From the NCBI GenBank assembly GCA_003290165.1, contig QNQO01001175.1:62001-126000 (forward strand): a stretch of DNA of 64,000 nt, read 5' to 3'. This document shows positions 11,901-24,016 of this stretch, in pieces. The position numbers were made by a program, and so were the translations under genes. Position 1 is the stretch's first letter, and each line of letters starts with the position of its first letter. The notes below the pieces were generated by a model, which saw only the letters and a program-made list of their open reading frames with translations, was not told where the DNA came from and made no database searches. This stretch comes from Berberis thunbergii (lineage: Eukaryota > Streptophyta > Magnoliopsida > Ranunculales > Berberidaceae).

Positions 11901-12424
11901 CAGGACATCCGGATTGGTTGCTCCTAACCGAAATGGGTTCTCGGCCACGATCCTGCCTACCTTTGAGGCATAGTTCCCACTACCTTTCCCGTTCCTGAGG
12001 TTCCCCCTCCTGGCCAGCTCTTTGGTCTTCGTTGGGAAAGTTGTCGCTTTCATGGACTTGCTCATCGGCGTCTTCCTGGGTCAGGGCCCTCCCTAAGTTT
12101 CCACCATTCTTTGATGGTAGTTATCGATCCTAGGTAAGCCTTTCCACCACCAGCATAAGATGATTCATATGAAGTAGAATCTGATCTATGCAAGGGTCTA
12201 CCACAAATGTCTTGATTGTTGGATCTTGCGATTGCTCTGCTTCCTTGATTGGATCGACCAGAATTGGCAATAGGGTTTCCTTGGCCGGAGCGTTTTATGG
12301 CTCGACATTGTTATTGTTGGCTCGGAATCTGGTGCTGGTGACCATCTCTCGAGGCTTTTCCGGTTCAAAAGAGTTTGTCTTTGTTTTAAGGAAAATTGTT
12401 GTTTCCCCACGGACGACACCAAAC
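8938..12424 (-). pseudogene. degenerate Ty3/gypsy gag-protease region (Tat-like)
   Basis: Read on the minus strand from the LTR at 12425, a tRNA-primer-like site (TTTGGTGTCGTCCGTGG, 12423-12407) follows the LTR directly. Gag follows at 12065-11655, with the retrotrans_gag signature KFKFYDRTSDPSDNLHHYH ... VVLTWFHSLQP. It resumes beyond the inserted hAT-like element at about 10150-9830. Protease-region sequence lies at 9463-9254 (MAFTEQDMQAVHSPHNDVVV), and the conserved post-protease block (NVILGRP ... GAVVSILHQCLK) is at about 9170-9050. The protease active-site Asp-Ser/Thr-Gly is not recognisable, and several stops and frameshifts are present. Reverse transcriptase and integrase are missing beyond 8938. 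This is a dead, truncated element. Confidence 0.75.
10275..11561. mobile_element. non-autonomous hAT-like element, copy 1
   Basis: Terminal repeats are TAGGGATGGCAGTAGGGC on the left and, on the right, GCCCCATTGTCATCCTTA (imperfect inverted match). It is flanked by an imperfect 8-bp duplication, CCCATGCT (10267-10274) and ACCATACT (11562-11569). The first 170 bp carry several ATATCCG/CGGATA motifs. It interrupts the gag region of the gypsy element. The interior has only short frames, none transposase-like, so it is non-autonomous. It is the same family as the element at 54212-55510. Confidence 0.75.
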
Positions 12425-12985
12425 TGATGCGACGAAATTCGTCTTTGTCAATTCCTAAACTGCAAAAATGAATAGTCAAGGACTACCGTTGTGGTGGCCA
12501 AAGACACTCTAATGCTAAAGTGAGGAGACTGAGTAAGGATGGATGTAGACTGTAAATTAGATTGTAAGTGCATACCTTTCTCATCCATTGTTCGCCTTAT
12601 ATAGTGAATACTTTACTCCTCCATTCATTTTATGGCCAAGGTGTGATGAAGGGAAGAGATCTCACTGAGGATCTTACTCGTCCATGATAGGGTTGCATTC
12701 GACATTTGGCTCTGTTTGAGACCCAATACTTGATTGAATCAAAAGTCGTACAAAATAAATCTTGGGCTTGTGACAACGCAGAGATTTGCGTTCGGGCCTT
12801 ATTGTCCTGGGTCTAGCTCCAAGATTTGCACCACATTGGGCTTGCATGATCTGGGCTTGGGCGCCTTACTTACAGGCTGAACGGTAACTTGGTTGAGTTT
12901 AGGCTGGACTGTGCTTAGGCCTACTCAAGACCGCTATGAGGCCTTACTATATTAGGATTGGCCTATGCCACATGTATAGTTGTAC
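12425..12985 (-). repeat. Ty3/gypsy LTR, 5' LTR of the truncated element
   Basis: It starts (plus-strand view) with TGATGCGACG at 12425. On the minus strand it ends GCATCA, followed at once by the primer-binding-like site and gag, so this is a 5' LTR. A minus-strand TATA box (ACTATATAAGG) lies near 12600. Related LTRs are at 42657-43537 and 58549 onward; shared blocks include GTTCGGGCCTTATTGTCCTGGG and CCATGCCACGTGTAC-like sequence. The outer boundary is approximate because the similarity fades before a LINE fragment. Confidence 0.65.
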
Positions 12986-13089
12986 ATTCCAAGTGTAATT
13001 TTTGTATTATGTCATATGACAGTGGTTTGGGTAAAACAAATTTGTATCTTGGTATTAACTTCTTCATTTGGTGGTGTTACATGGAAGAA

Positions 13090-13605
13090 TTTTAACCTGA
13101 TATGTTCTACTAGGGTGTGGCATCATTGTGAATAGTTTGTTCTTTATGTAATGTTGAAGAGGAGTCCATCGATCATTTGCTATTGTACTGTCCATTTTCG
13201 AGGTTACTGTGGTGCAGATTTTTGGCGGAATTTGGTGTGACCAAATTGTTTGTAGGTTCAGTTAAGGATTCTATAGCTGCTTGGGTTTGTGATAAATTAT
13301 CTCAGGTGGCAGATGGGGTTGTGGCTTTGGACGCGTATCTCACACATTCTAATGTGGTGTGTGGAAATAGAGAAATGGTAGAATTTTTTAAGGTCGAAAC
13401 CGATAGGGAGACTTGATCTTTATTGGAATCAAAGAGTTGATGTGGTGAATGGGCAATGCTTGGAAGCAAACTGGGGGCCTCTCTTTTGCTATGCTTATGT
13501 TCTCTTGGTCCTCTTTTATTCTCCGATACTTGTAATTGTAGTTTCGTGTTGGGATGAGTACCTTACTTTGCTCATTGGAATAAAATCTTCTGTTTTCCCT
13601 TGAAA
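13090..13605 (+). pseudogene. 3' end of a LINE (L1-type) retrotransposon with zf-RVT remnant
   Basis: The plus strand encodes LCNVEEESIDHLLLYCPFSR followed by LLWCRFLAEFGV, the zinc-binding block found at the C-terminus of plant L1 reverse transcriptases (C-x2-C ... H-x4-C spacing). About 80 further residues precede a stop and a 3' untranslated tail. All upstream reverse transcriptase and endonuclease sequence is absent, as expected for a 5'-truncated LINE copy. Confidence 0.7.
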
Positions 13606-14039
13606 ACGAAATGTCATCATTTCTTAATCATCGTTAATTCTACTCAACAAGAAAAAAAGAAAAAAAAAATGCATTCAGTTTGGCCAAGCAACACCAAGTG
13701 AATTATTGATGGAATCTCTTAAATAGTGAGTGAAGGCCACAGATGAATTAATCTACTATATAAAACTGAGATCATTAACAACGGGACTAGACTTTGCCTT
13801 TATATTGCCAGATTATCGGGCAATCTTATGTTTGATTTGCCTTTATATCAAAAGGATGATGTTTCTTTTATCTCAAGGTAGTAATGTATAAAGTTACAAT
13901 AACAACTAGTAATCTGAACGATTAATATTTTTATCTCTGCATTGATTAAATTATTTTCAATAATATTTTTTTTTCTTTCAAGCATAATCTGAGTAGTGAT
14001 AGAAAACGACTTATATTGAGAATTCTTGTTTACTTTCCT

Positions 14040-14204
14040 TTTTTTTTTTTTTTTTTTAAGGCGAGCTAAGTTTTCAGGATTCCATAACCTATCAAAGACC
14101 AAAACTGGTCAACATACCATAAATTGATAAACATGTCGCCAGCTAGGTTCAAAACCATGACCTAGCGGTACCATCCGTTCTAACCATTGAAATGTCATGC
14201 CATT
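14040..14204 (-). mobile_element. tRNA-derived SINE, minus strand
   Basis: Read on the minus strand it runs CAATGGCATGAC, then an A-box-like ATGGTTAGAACGG, then a B-box-like GGTCATGGTTTTGAACC, and ends in a poly(A) run (T-run at 14040-14059 on the plus strand). Order and sequence match the SINE at 47237-47369 in this window. A target duplication is not clear. Confidence 0.7.
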
Positions 14205-14551
14205 GACTTAAACAAACCACCACACCCTTACAGACTGAGCTGGTTACTATGCATGACTCGAACCCCAGTGGAAAAGCACCAGCTTTCCTTTCGTTTTCTT
14301 GTATGGATGAACTTAAATGGAAATGTGTTTCTGAAAAATAGACTTGCATTCAAAAATCATTCAAATTCAACAGCTGGTGCTTTATAATTCAACAATCATT
14401 ATACTAAGCTTGAGGTCAGTGACAATATTGTTATAGATGAATATAATGCAATAATTGAACATTTTATAATTATGTATTATTGACGCAAAGACGTTTACTA
14501 AAGTTATCTTCATCGTGAGATTGAGTTTGTTGTCTAAGCTTGTTCAACCAT

Positions 14552-14624
14552 TCTAAACGTCGAGGAAATGAGCGAGGGATGGATGGTCGCTCTCTTTCCC
14601 TCGCCCATTCCCTCGACGTTTAGA
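14552..14624. repeat. short inverted repeat (hairpin)
   Basis: The arms TCTAAACGTCGAGGAAATG..GAGGGA and TCCCTCG..CATTCCCTCGACGTTTAGA pair over about 27 bp with two to three mismatches around a ~17-nt loop. AAGCTTGTT flanks both sides (14537 and 14633). Confidence 0.8.
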
Positions 14625-14649
14625 AAAACTGAAGCTTGTTTGTTTTACA

Positions 14650-17025
14650 GTTCCAAAGGTTCAAATATTTAAGATTTTCTTTTCTTTGTCTCATTACATG
14701 AGTATTTATAAGAATCTATAATACATGTACTTTGCTATACTGACAATTACCATAATCTAATAGGAATCAACCCTGAAAACGATCGTTAAACGTGAGCTAA
14801 GCCTACAAGTAGCTCCCCTGTTGAACCTTATGCTAGAAAACAAACCATAATGATAATTAAAAAATAAAAGTAAAATAGAATTTAATGACTGATGAATAAA
14901 TTTTTGATGGTTGGAACAATGTTCTATATTTATTATTAATGTGCATGGACTTGATGTAGGCAATACCAATGTTTTTGTGTAAATAGCATTATTGATGAAT
15001 CCAATAATTAGTTTCAAAATATTAAGTGATCCATGTATTAATTGGGACTAAATGCTGTAATGAATGATGGAGAGTACTATGAGGCAAAGCATCTTTGTAA
15101 ACGAGCAGTGAAATGAACAAGGTTAGATTCTATATGTAAGCATGGATGTGTGAACCAACAGTATGGCAGTGATAAAAATGAAAATAAATAAAAACTAAAA
15201 TAAAACAAAATGTATCAACCAATGTACAATATCATTGGAGGGCGTAATTAAGTTAGATTTGGGAAATTAGTAAAACATATTGCCATAGTATGTCATAAAT
15301 ATGGTGTATAAAGTATTTCATTTCGACACCAACTTTGTCAACAACAATGAAAATTGTCATAAAGTTTGATTTTATGCACCATATACTTATCGCTCATCCA
15401 TCATTCATGTTTGTTTAAACTTTGAATGATTACCAATAGAGGTCGATTCAAGAATTTTATCTGGGGGTAATCTTTGCCTTGAAGTTAATTGTTAACTAGA
15501 TAGGTATAATCAAACAAGAATAAGTTGTGCTTGGTGTGATTAAAGAAGATTAAGTTAGTGGCATGATTGCTACGTGTATTCGACTGTTTGGCTTGATGCC
15601 CCAACTTCATTTTCTAGATTTAGCTTTTAAAAGTTACTTGGTGTATCCAACCACATTTGTTTAACCCTAAAACAACTATAATATAATTAATTACCAAATG
15701 AAGAAGAATACTCATGTTGTTGATTGAGGACTTTGTAGAAATGATTCAAAATATGAATTTTTGGATGTAGGAGTTTTTGGATTTTAAATACACATTTTTT
15801 GAGATTGTTATAATAGTTACGACAATTTTTTAAATTGATGTACTCACCTATTTAAGTTTTTTTAATACATTTTTTTTTCAACCCGTGTTTGATGAACACA
15901 TCGTACTTTTCTACACTTTAGATTAGATACATGAAGAAGAGAGAATTTGTTTGAAATGTGATCTTATAACATTTTTCAAGACGTATTTCTTATTTCTATT
16001 ACACAACCTATCATAGTGTTTATTATTTATTGTAAAATTCGTGACGATAGTTAGTGTATTTTGATGTTTGTACGTAAATTTGAAAGTTATGAATTTGTGA
16101 CTGAAATTTAGTTTTATCAATAACATTTATTTATTTTTTCGTCGAGAGCAAATTAATGTTGACGCTTTTTATTGGTAAAAAATGGTAAGTTGGTGTTATA
16201 TTTTTTAGGTTGGTGCAACAGAGTCTAAACTTCCCAAAATGCCGATGCAACAAAGAATATGTGCAATCGAGCCAATAGTTGAATACACATAACAACTCCC
16301 TTATTTTTATTTATTTATCATTATTAATTGGTTTTAGGCTTCTATGGAAAATAAAAAAAATAATACTGCCAGGCTATAGCCCAGGATAGCTACCACATGG
16401 ATCCGCCCCTGGATGCAACGCATAAGGTGAATGGATATTAGCACTTGCTAGAGGCACCGAACTGTCAAACTTTTGGAATTGTGTTTGTTTTTACTTTTGA
16501 CAGTAGAAGAAATCTCTTCGAATGTCAGGTAGCAATGCTTGTATATATCAACCTCCTAACCTACACAAAACTCCACACTGGATGTATTTCCAGGATCAAG
16601 ACTAAGCAAAAGTTCAGTATTGTCCTAAATAAATCGAGAATATCAAAGAGCTCAAAAGTGCAGGGGGTTCTTAAATTGCCTGATCTTTCTGAAACTAGCA
16701 TTTAACCTCTCCTTGACAGCTCTATGTACATCATGTATGCTTCAGGAGAATTAAGTCCGTGTTAACCTCTTCGCTTACTCAAAGCCTTCATTTATCCTGC
16801 AGAAGAATTAAATCCATGGTAAGCAATGTATCATCCTTTTGGTCCAATTTCCCATCCTGGGGCATAAGCATAGAAAATGCCCTCTACATTCGCCATGCAT
16901 GCACTTATCACTCGCATATATGAAACCGATGTAGAATACGATATGCACATGTAAAACATTAAGATACTCTCACAATACATACAAATTACAGTACTTTACC
17001 ATGACAAAACACACTAATTTTAATA
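14650..17025. other. AT-rich intergenic DNA, nothing recognised
   Basis: No gene, RNA or delimited element was found before the copia insertion site. Confidence 0.4.
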
Positions 17026-17030
17026 GTTAT

Positions 17031-17197
17031 TGTTAAGTGTAATTAGCTATAAGATGTTACTAAGCTTGTTAGTTTGATAGTCTGTTTTGACAGCTAGGCA
17101 TTGCTTTGAGTTGTCTATATAAACAGTGTAATCTGTACATTTCTATATATGAAAATTAAATAGATTTTTCTCTCATAACTTTCTTTACAAGTTAACA
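17031..17197 (+). repeat. copia 5' LTR
   Basis: A 167-bp LTR with TG...CA ends and a TATA-like CTATATAAACAG near 17117. It lacks 12 bp (around TTTAATCTGTTA) present in the 3' LTR. Confidence 0.95.
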
Positions 17198-17209
17198 TGG
17201 TATCAGAGC
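17198..17209 (+). other. primer-binding site for initiator tRNA-Met
   Basis: TGGTATCAGAGC directly follows the 5' LTR. This is the standard plant copia sequence complementary to the 3' end of tRNA-iMet. Confidence 0.9.
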
Positions 17210-17261
17210 TCTTTCATTTCTCTTTCCTTTGTCTTCTCCATTTCAAGTCTTCTCAGTAGTA

Positions 17262-18050
17262 ATGGCAGATTCAACTTCTTCCAATGCTACGTCAATTACA
17301 AACTCAGAAATGCCAGATTCAAGACCAGTAATGTTTACACATGTCTTATCTGTGAAGTTGAATGAACGCAACTACTTGTTGTGGAAACAACAAGTGTTGG
17401 CAACAATTAGAGGGCATAAACTTCAGAAGTTCATTGAGAAAGCTTCACCTCCATTAAGATTTATCTCTAATGAAGATCAAGCAAACAATAGTGTCAATCC
17501 AGAATTTCTCAACTGGGAACAGCAAGATCAACTCTTGTTTTCATGGCTTCTTTCTTCCATGACTGAATCACTGTTTACAAGGTCAGTAGGCTGCTATACA
17601 TCTGAACAAATTTGGAAAATTCTTGAAACATTCTTCAACTCTCAAACTGTTGCCAAGATCTCCCAGTTTAGAACTCAGCTACAGAACTTCAAGAAAGTAG
17701 ATTTTTCCATCAACGAATACCTACTGAAACTTAAGTCTATCATTGATCAATTAGCATCTGTAGGGTGTCAACTTTCTTCAAGATATCATGTTAATGCCAT
17801 TTTTGATGGATTGCCACAGTTGTATGATACTTTTGTAGTATCAGTGAGTTCTAGATCGCAATATTACAGTGTAGCAGAGATTGAGTCTCTTTTACTTGCT
17901 CAAGAATCAAGAATTGAAAGACATATCAAAGATCTTGATGTATCTAGTTCCATAAACATGGCTCATACATCATACATACCCTCACCTAGATCATTTGTCT
18001 CAATGTCAGATTTGTGGCAAAGTGGGACATCTTGCATTCAAATGCTATAA
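17262..18050 (+). pseudogene. copia gag
   Basis: The frame starts at ATG 17262 (MADSTSSN) and runs 262 codons. It carries the UBN2-type copia gag signature: LNERNYLLWKQQVLATIRGH near the N-terminus, then YTSEQIWKILETFF and KKVDFSINEYLLKLKSIIDQ. The zinc knuckle CQICGKVGHLAFKC lies in the next frame (from about 18008), so a frameshift separates gag from its CCHC box. Gag would form the retrotransposon particle and bind its RNA; this copy is broken. Confidence 0.85.
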
Positions 18051-18201
18051 TAGATTCGACAGTAATTATTCAAATCCATGGAACTCTACTTCTCATACAT
18101 CTTCTTCAAGCACACCATCTCAACCAATTCCCCGTCATGTTTTCTCTGCTTCAACTAGTTAGCCTACTCATCCTGGTTGGAGAGCTGAATCACAATCTTA
18201 G

Positions 18202-19480
18202 ATGCTATCGTGTATTGCTTCTACACCTCTTGATTGTATATGGTACCCTGATTCCGAGGCTACTGATCACTGCACTCCATATACTCAAAGTTTGATATAT
18301 TCTAATCCTTACCATGGCAATGAACAACTATTTGTTGGAGATGGTACTGCACTGCAAATTGAGAACATTGGTCAATCAACTTTACAATCTTTTAATTCAT
18401 CTAGAGTATTGCATCTTAAGAATTTCATTTAGGTTCCTAAACTAACTAAGAACTTGTTAAGTGTTTCTAAGTTTGCAAGAGACAATAGTGTTTTCTTTGA
18501 GTATCATCCTGATCTATGTTTTGTCAAGGATCAGGTCACACACCAAATCCTCCTGGAAGGGAAGCTTAAAAGAGGTCTATATGTCTTCCCATCGATGAAC
18601 CTTACTGATTCAAAGTCCAAGTCTTTCATTGCTAAGTCAGAATCCCACAACGTCAGTCCCAGCATTCCAGTCAGTCAGCATTTCAGCAAGCATTCTAGTC
18701 ACAACATTCTAGCAAGTATTCTAGTTAGTAGCAATCAAAGCATCTCAATTAGTAATAATTCTTGTGTCAATACAATTAACAATCAAAGCATCTCAGTTAG
18801 TAATAATGCTTGTGTCCATACAACTACCACCAAGTCTTCCTTGTTTCTTTGGCATGCTAGACTAGGTCACCCCTTGCATCCTCTTGTACAGAAAATTCTT
18901 ACCAGTTGTAATATTGTTGTACCTACTACTGTCAATGAGGACTTGTGTACTTTTTGTTGCTTGGGAAAAATACATAAACTTCCATTTTCTACTTCTTCTA
19001 CTGTGTATAACAAACCTTTGGAACTCATTCACAATGATCTATGGGGTCCTGCATCCACTATATATTCATGTGGTTACAAGAATTACATCCATTAAATTGG
19101 TGCATACAGTCGATTCACTTGGGGTTTCCTTCTACAAAACAAGTCAGATGCATATCCAACCTTCCTTAAGTTCAAAGCTCAGGTTGAATTAGAATTTGGT
19201 CTTCCTATCAAATGTGTTCAATCTGATTGGGGAGGGGAATATAGGTCCTTTTCAAACTTTCTCAGTCAACATGGAGTCTTTCATCGACTTGCTTGCCCAA
19301 CTATACATCAGCAAAATGGGGTTGCTGAAAGAAAACATAGACACGTTATTCATGAGTATGTTCTTACTCTTCTTGCTCATGCTTCACTTCCCATGATATT
19401 CTGGGATGAAGCTGTTAAACATCAGTCTTTCTTCTCAATCGAGTTCCATCTATTGTTCTTAAAGGTCATTCTCCATTTGA
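18202..19480 (+). pseudogene. copia protease and integrase region, broken
   Basis: Protease begins with DCIWYPDSEATDH; the catalytic triplet DSG is changed to DSE, though the Asp is kept. The GAG-pre-integrase block LWHARLGHPLHPLVQ, with the HHCC-type C-x2-C, follows near 18850, then integrase-core sequence (IHNDLWGPA, then VQSDWGGEY and HQQNGVAERKHR). Stops at about 18432 and 19096 and frameshifts around 19190-19400 break the polyprotein. Confidence 0.85.
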
Positions 19481-20217
19481 AATACTTTACCACAAGGTCC
19501 CTAATTATCATACTCTAAAAGTCTTTGTTTGCTCATGTTTCCCCAACACAAGACCTTATAATTCTAATAAACTTCAGTTTAGGTCAGTTGAGTGTATTTT
19601 TCTTGGTTATAGCCTATAACATAAAGGATATAAATGTCTTTCATCCATTGGTCGTATCTACATTTCTAGAGATGTTCTGTTCAATGAAAGTCACTTTCCT
19701 TATATTAGGTGGTGTACTAGTTCTTCAACATCAACCTCAGCTACACTTGTTAATACATCTACTCCTGCTACCATTACTTTGTCTTCTACACCTATTGACA
19801 ACCAATCATCCAATTCTAGTTATGCTTCCACTCATAGTCCAATGGTTCCTTCTCCTAGTATTGAATCCAAATACTTCTACTACTACTCACAGTCCTACTC
19901 ATAGCCCTGCTGACAGTCCTACTACTATTCCTACTCCTAGCATTGCTCCTACTGCTGCACCTAGTATTGCACTTGGACATCCAATGGTCACTAGGTCGAA
20001 AGCTGGTGTTTATAAGCCTAAGGTGTATATGACTTCAGCTGAGCCTTCCAATTTGATTGAAGCTTTAGAAACTCCTCATTGGTTCTCTGCTATGCAAGAT
20101 GAATACTTGGCTTTAATGAGGAACAATATGTGGTCACTGGTAGATCTTCCACAGGATAGATCCATTGTTGGTTGTAATTAATGGCTCTTTAAGATCAAGG
20201 AGAATGCAGATGGATCA

Positions 20218-21339
20218 GTGCACAGATACAAAACTCGCTTGGTGGCTAGAGGTTTTCAACAAGTGGTTTGCTTTGATTATGCAGAAACCTTCAGTCCAGT
20301 TGTTAAACCCACTACAATCAGAATCATACTCTCAATGGCTGTCACATATGGTTGGTCAGTATCTCAACTAAATGTCAATAATGCATTTTTGAATGGAGAT
20401 CTACAAGAAGAGGTATACATGATGCAACCTTCTGGCTTCATTGATCCTTCCTGTCCCAATGCTATTTGCAAGCTCAACAAGGCTTTGTATGGACTGAAGC
20501 AATCTCCTCGGGCCTGGTTTTATAAACTGAAACATACTCTTCACATGATTGGTTTTGCTTCTACTAAGTTCAATTCTTCTCTTTTCATCAGATATTTTCC
20601 TTCTCCTATATTTCTTCTGGTATATGCAGATGATATACTTGTCACTGGTGCTAATCCACATGATGTATCACAGTTGATTCATCAACTGAATGCCCAATTC
20701 TCCTTGAAAGATTTAGGTCTTGCTCACTACTTCCTTGGCATCCATGTTCAACACACTGCCAATGGCTTGTTTATGTCTCAGTCTAAGTATATCAACGATC
20801 TCCTATGTTGTGCTAAGATGCAATTTGCAAATGGATTACCTACTCCTATAAGTGGTGGGGAAAAATTATTTGCTACTGGTAGTGATCCGATTCAAAATGT
20901 TCAATTGTATAGAAGCATAGTTGTTGCTTTACAATATGTTACAATAACCAGACCTAAAATTGCTTACTCTGTGAATAGAGTTTGCCAGTTCATGCAGAAC
21001 CCTCTTGAATCCCATTGGAGAGTGGTGAAAAGAATATTACGTTATCTCAAGGCTACATCCAATTTTGGACTACATATAGTTCCGACTCCTTCTTTTCAAT
21101 TGACTGGTTACTGTGATGCAGATTGGGCTTCTGATCCCACTGACAGGCGGTCTACCTCTGGCTATTGTGTCTATTTGGGTGCTAATCTTATTTCTTGGTC
21201 ATCAAAGAAACAGAGCATTGTCTCAAGAAGTAGCACTGAGGCTGAGTATAGAAGTCTTGCTGCTATTACGGCTGAACTTACATGGTTACAACCTCTCTTT
21301 TCTGAGCTGAAGATTAGTTGTAACACTCCCACTATCTAG
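20218..21339 (+). pseudogene. copia reverse transcriptase-RNase H
   Basis: A 373-codon open frame covers most of RT and RNase H: KTRLVARGFQQ, LNVNNAFLNGDLQEEVYM, LYGLKQSPRAWF, the catalytic LVYADDILVTG, LGLAHYFLGI, then RNase H with YCDADWASDPTDRRSTSGYC and SSTEAEYRSLA. The first catalytic Asp of RT (normally LDVKNAFL) is Asn here, so polymerase activity is unlikely even in this intact stretch. A stop at 21337-21339 cuts RNase H, whose end (HSRTKHIEI) continues in frame to about 21490. Confidence 0.9.
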
Positions 21340-21548
21340 TGTGACAACAAGAGTATTGTCATGCCTAGTGCCAATCATGTCCTTCATTCTAGGACTAAGC
21401 ACATTGAGATAGATGTTTACTTTGTGCGTGAGAAAGTTGCTCGAAAACTCATTCATGTTCACCACATTTCAGCAACTGATCAGGTAACTCTAGGTTCTTG
21501 TTGCTGCAGGACAAACTAAGTGTAGTGGATGCCTCTACGCTTAGTTTG

Positions 21549-21556
21549 AGGGGGGG
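21549..21556 (+). other. copia polypurine tract
   Basis: GAGGGGGG lies immediately before the 3' LTR and would prime plus-strand synthesis. Confidence 0.85.
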
Positions 21557-21688
21557 TGTTAAGTGTAATTAGCTATGAGATGTTATTTAATCTGTTACTA
21601 AGCTTGTTAGTTTGTTAATCTGTTTTGACAGCTAGGCATTGCTTTGAGTTGTCTATATAAACAGTGTAATCTGTACATTTCCATATAT
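21557..21688 (+). repeat. copia 3' LTR, first part
   Basis: It matches the 5' LTR from TGTTAAGTG to CCATATAT, then is interrupted by the CACTA element at 21689. The last three bases (TAT) are the target site of that insertion. Confidence 0.95.
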
Positions 21689-22159
21689 CACTACAAGAAA
21701 AATGTTGATTCATAGCGTTTCAAAAACGCTATGGTAGGATACCATAGCGTTTTAGTAAACGCTATGACAGCCGACGCTATAATAGACCCAGGGGCTATTA
21801 TAGCGGTTTTAAAACGCTATGGTAAGTTTGGCTTTTATAGCGTTTAAAAACCGCTATGGTAGCCTCTGCCATAGCGTTTTTAAAACGCTATAGTAGACTC
21901 TACCGTAAGTATACATAGCAATTTTTTTTTTTTTTTTTTTTTTACTATCAAATGACTTTTTATTACATCTCATAAGTTTTATGTATAGAAAATAAAAATT
22001 TTAATGTGCCAAAGTTAAACATTTCCATGAATGGAGGCAAAGTAATGTAATTAATTAATAAACTGTATTACATCGAGTCACAAAATCTATCAAATAATAA
22101 AAATAATGTAATTAATAAGATAATGTATTACAATTATGGTACTTGGAATAACAAACTGA

Positions 22160-22335
22160 AAATTAAGCGATGGTTTTGCCCATTGGATCAATGAGAATCA
22201 TGCCAATAACACCACCCGCTTCTCTAACAAAAATGGCTTTTTTGCTTCTAAGGTCTGGGAGTTCAAAAGCACAGACAACGATCTTCCCCTTTATCAAGCT
22301 ACGATCAAGAGTGTTGTTCTTGCATAAGCTGAAAA
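22160..22335 (-). pseudogene. captured subtilase (PA-domain) fragment
   Basis: The minus-strand reading LCKNNTLDRSLIKGKIVVC, then REAGGVIGMILIDP, matches the protease-associated domain of plant subtilisin-like proteases (the C-x8-LIKGKIVVC and GGVGMILIDP blocks). A stop follows shortly after. Only about 55 residues remain of a ~750-residue enzyme; the catalytic Asp, His and Ser domains are absent. Confidence 0.7.
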
Positions 22336-23039
22336 ACAGATCAAGACATAATAATTAGCACTATATATATTAAGATGAGTGTTCATCAAGCACATTGGAC
22401 AAACATATCATCCCTAAAATGTGCAAATGCATGAGGATCAAAACCAAGAACGTGAATCACCTGAATGGTACCAAAACTGCCATACATCTCTACGCCCCAG
22501 GTGTGCCAAAAAAAACAAAGTTTATAAAGCTTTGTTTCTGAGAAAGAGCCAAATACACTATGCAGTGCAGTCCAGAATATAAACCTTGCTGAGGAAAACA
22601 GCACCAGCAGAGCAGCACACACTGCTGAAAATTGTCATCAGAGCAGCAGAACAGCTGCAGTGCAGTCCAAATACGCTAAATATGTTAAATGAAGGTACAA
22701 ATTAAGAAGAATCCACTAAATCAGGATCAGTAAAAGTTATTTTTCGTAGAATTGTATCCACTAAATATGTTAAATGAAGGTACAAATTAAGAAGAATCCC
22801 AAATACAAAAGCAAACAAAATAAAAGAAATCCATGGGCATCTTATTTTTACTCAAGTTTTATCCATAGGATATGTGGACCTTCCTGTAATCATAAATAGA
22901 TAAATAAATAAAATCCAATAATCATATTAATAAAATTCTCAATCAATTAAATCCTACACCCAAAGCGCTTGATCCATTCAAAGGTAAAGTAAATGAAAGT
23001 GGACAGTGATAAAGGATTACATGTGCTTCCAGGTGAAGT

Positions 23040-23580
23040 GTGCTTAGTAATGCCACTACCTAATTGCAACAGTCACTCCTAATTGCTCAATCAATCTACC
23101 TTGAACCCCTAACCCAGGATTGCCTATCAAACCCTTACTCAGAGATCCATGTTTCATAGCCTTCTTTACATCATTCCACTCAGATGATTCTGTCCCAATA
23201 TACGACTTACCAACCATGTCAGAATTCCTGGAAGGCACAGTTTCATTTCTGCCAATGGACAACTGCTCAAACAATGTCCCAGATTGAGATCTATGAGACA
23301 GCTGATCACTGCTTAACTGAGCACTCCTATCCAAATTTACCAATTGATCCTGCATAAAGCTGCCAAAATTGGAGTCTCGATGCCCATCCGTGAAGGAACT
23401 ACCAGATCTGTCCATAGACCATAGCTCACCATTATGCCTGTCTTCTTCTACTCCTGCTTGCGGCTTTGATGCCATTGAAAACTGCCTTGCCAGTAGTTGC
23501 TCTTGCTGAAGACGGAGCTGCTGATTCAGAGATGTTTGACCACGCTTTGCACCTGATAAATGATCCAGCAATTCAACATA
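23040..23580 (-). pseudogene. captured exon of an unrecognised Gln/Ser-rich protein
   Basis: A 171-codon minus-strand frame (23571-23056) encodes a hydrophilic, Gln- and Ser-rich stretch with LNQQLRLQQEQLLARQF near the start. Open length and composition suggest a real exon, extending upstream to about 23580. I do not recognise the family. Its position between other captured fragments and on the same strand suggests the same origin. Confidence 0.5.
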
Positions 23581-24016
23581 ATGTTCTTATTGGTTGCAAC
23601 GTCTTTTTTATGCAGAAAATCTTGATGTCGTAAAAATATTCAGGGTATCTAGGGAATAAACTTTATCAACTTACAGGAGTTGGGATAATGACGCTTTGAA
23701 CAAACAAATATTGGATTGTAGAACTCCCAAAGCTTCTCATATTCCTCTATGTTCCACGCTCCCTTCATTTTGTCGCCACAACTGTATTGTACGAAGCTCT
23801 GAAACCCAGCCATACAGAAATGACATGTAGCTGCTCGTCTTCATCTGTCCATGGTTATGCATGCTGATCATTCGTGCTTCTCAAGTAACCTTAATTCAAA
23901 CCTAAACACCAATACAAAGAAAACCCAAGATTTAAATACAAAGAAAATCTTCAAACTTAACCACACACACCACCACCACCACTACCACAAAAAAGGTAAA
24001 ATTAACAAAACTACAC

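Noticed and set aside
20401..20661. Minus-strand frames across the copia polymerase
   Set aside because: Shadows of the plus-strand reverse transcriptase with no domain of their own.
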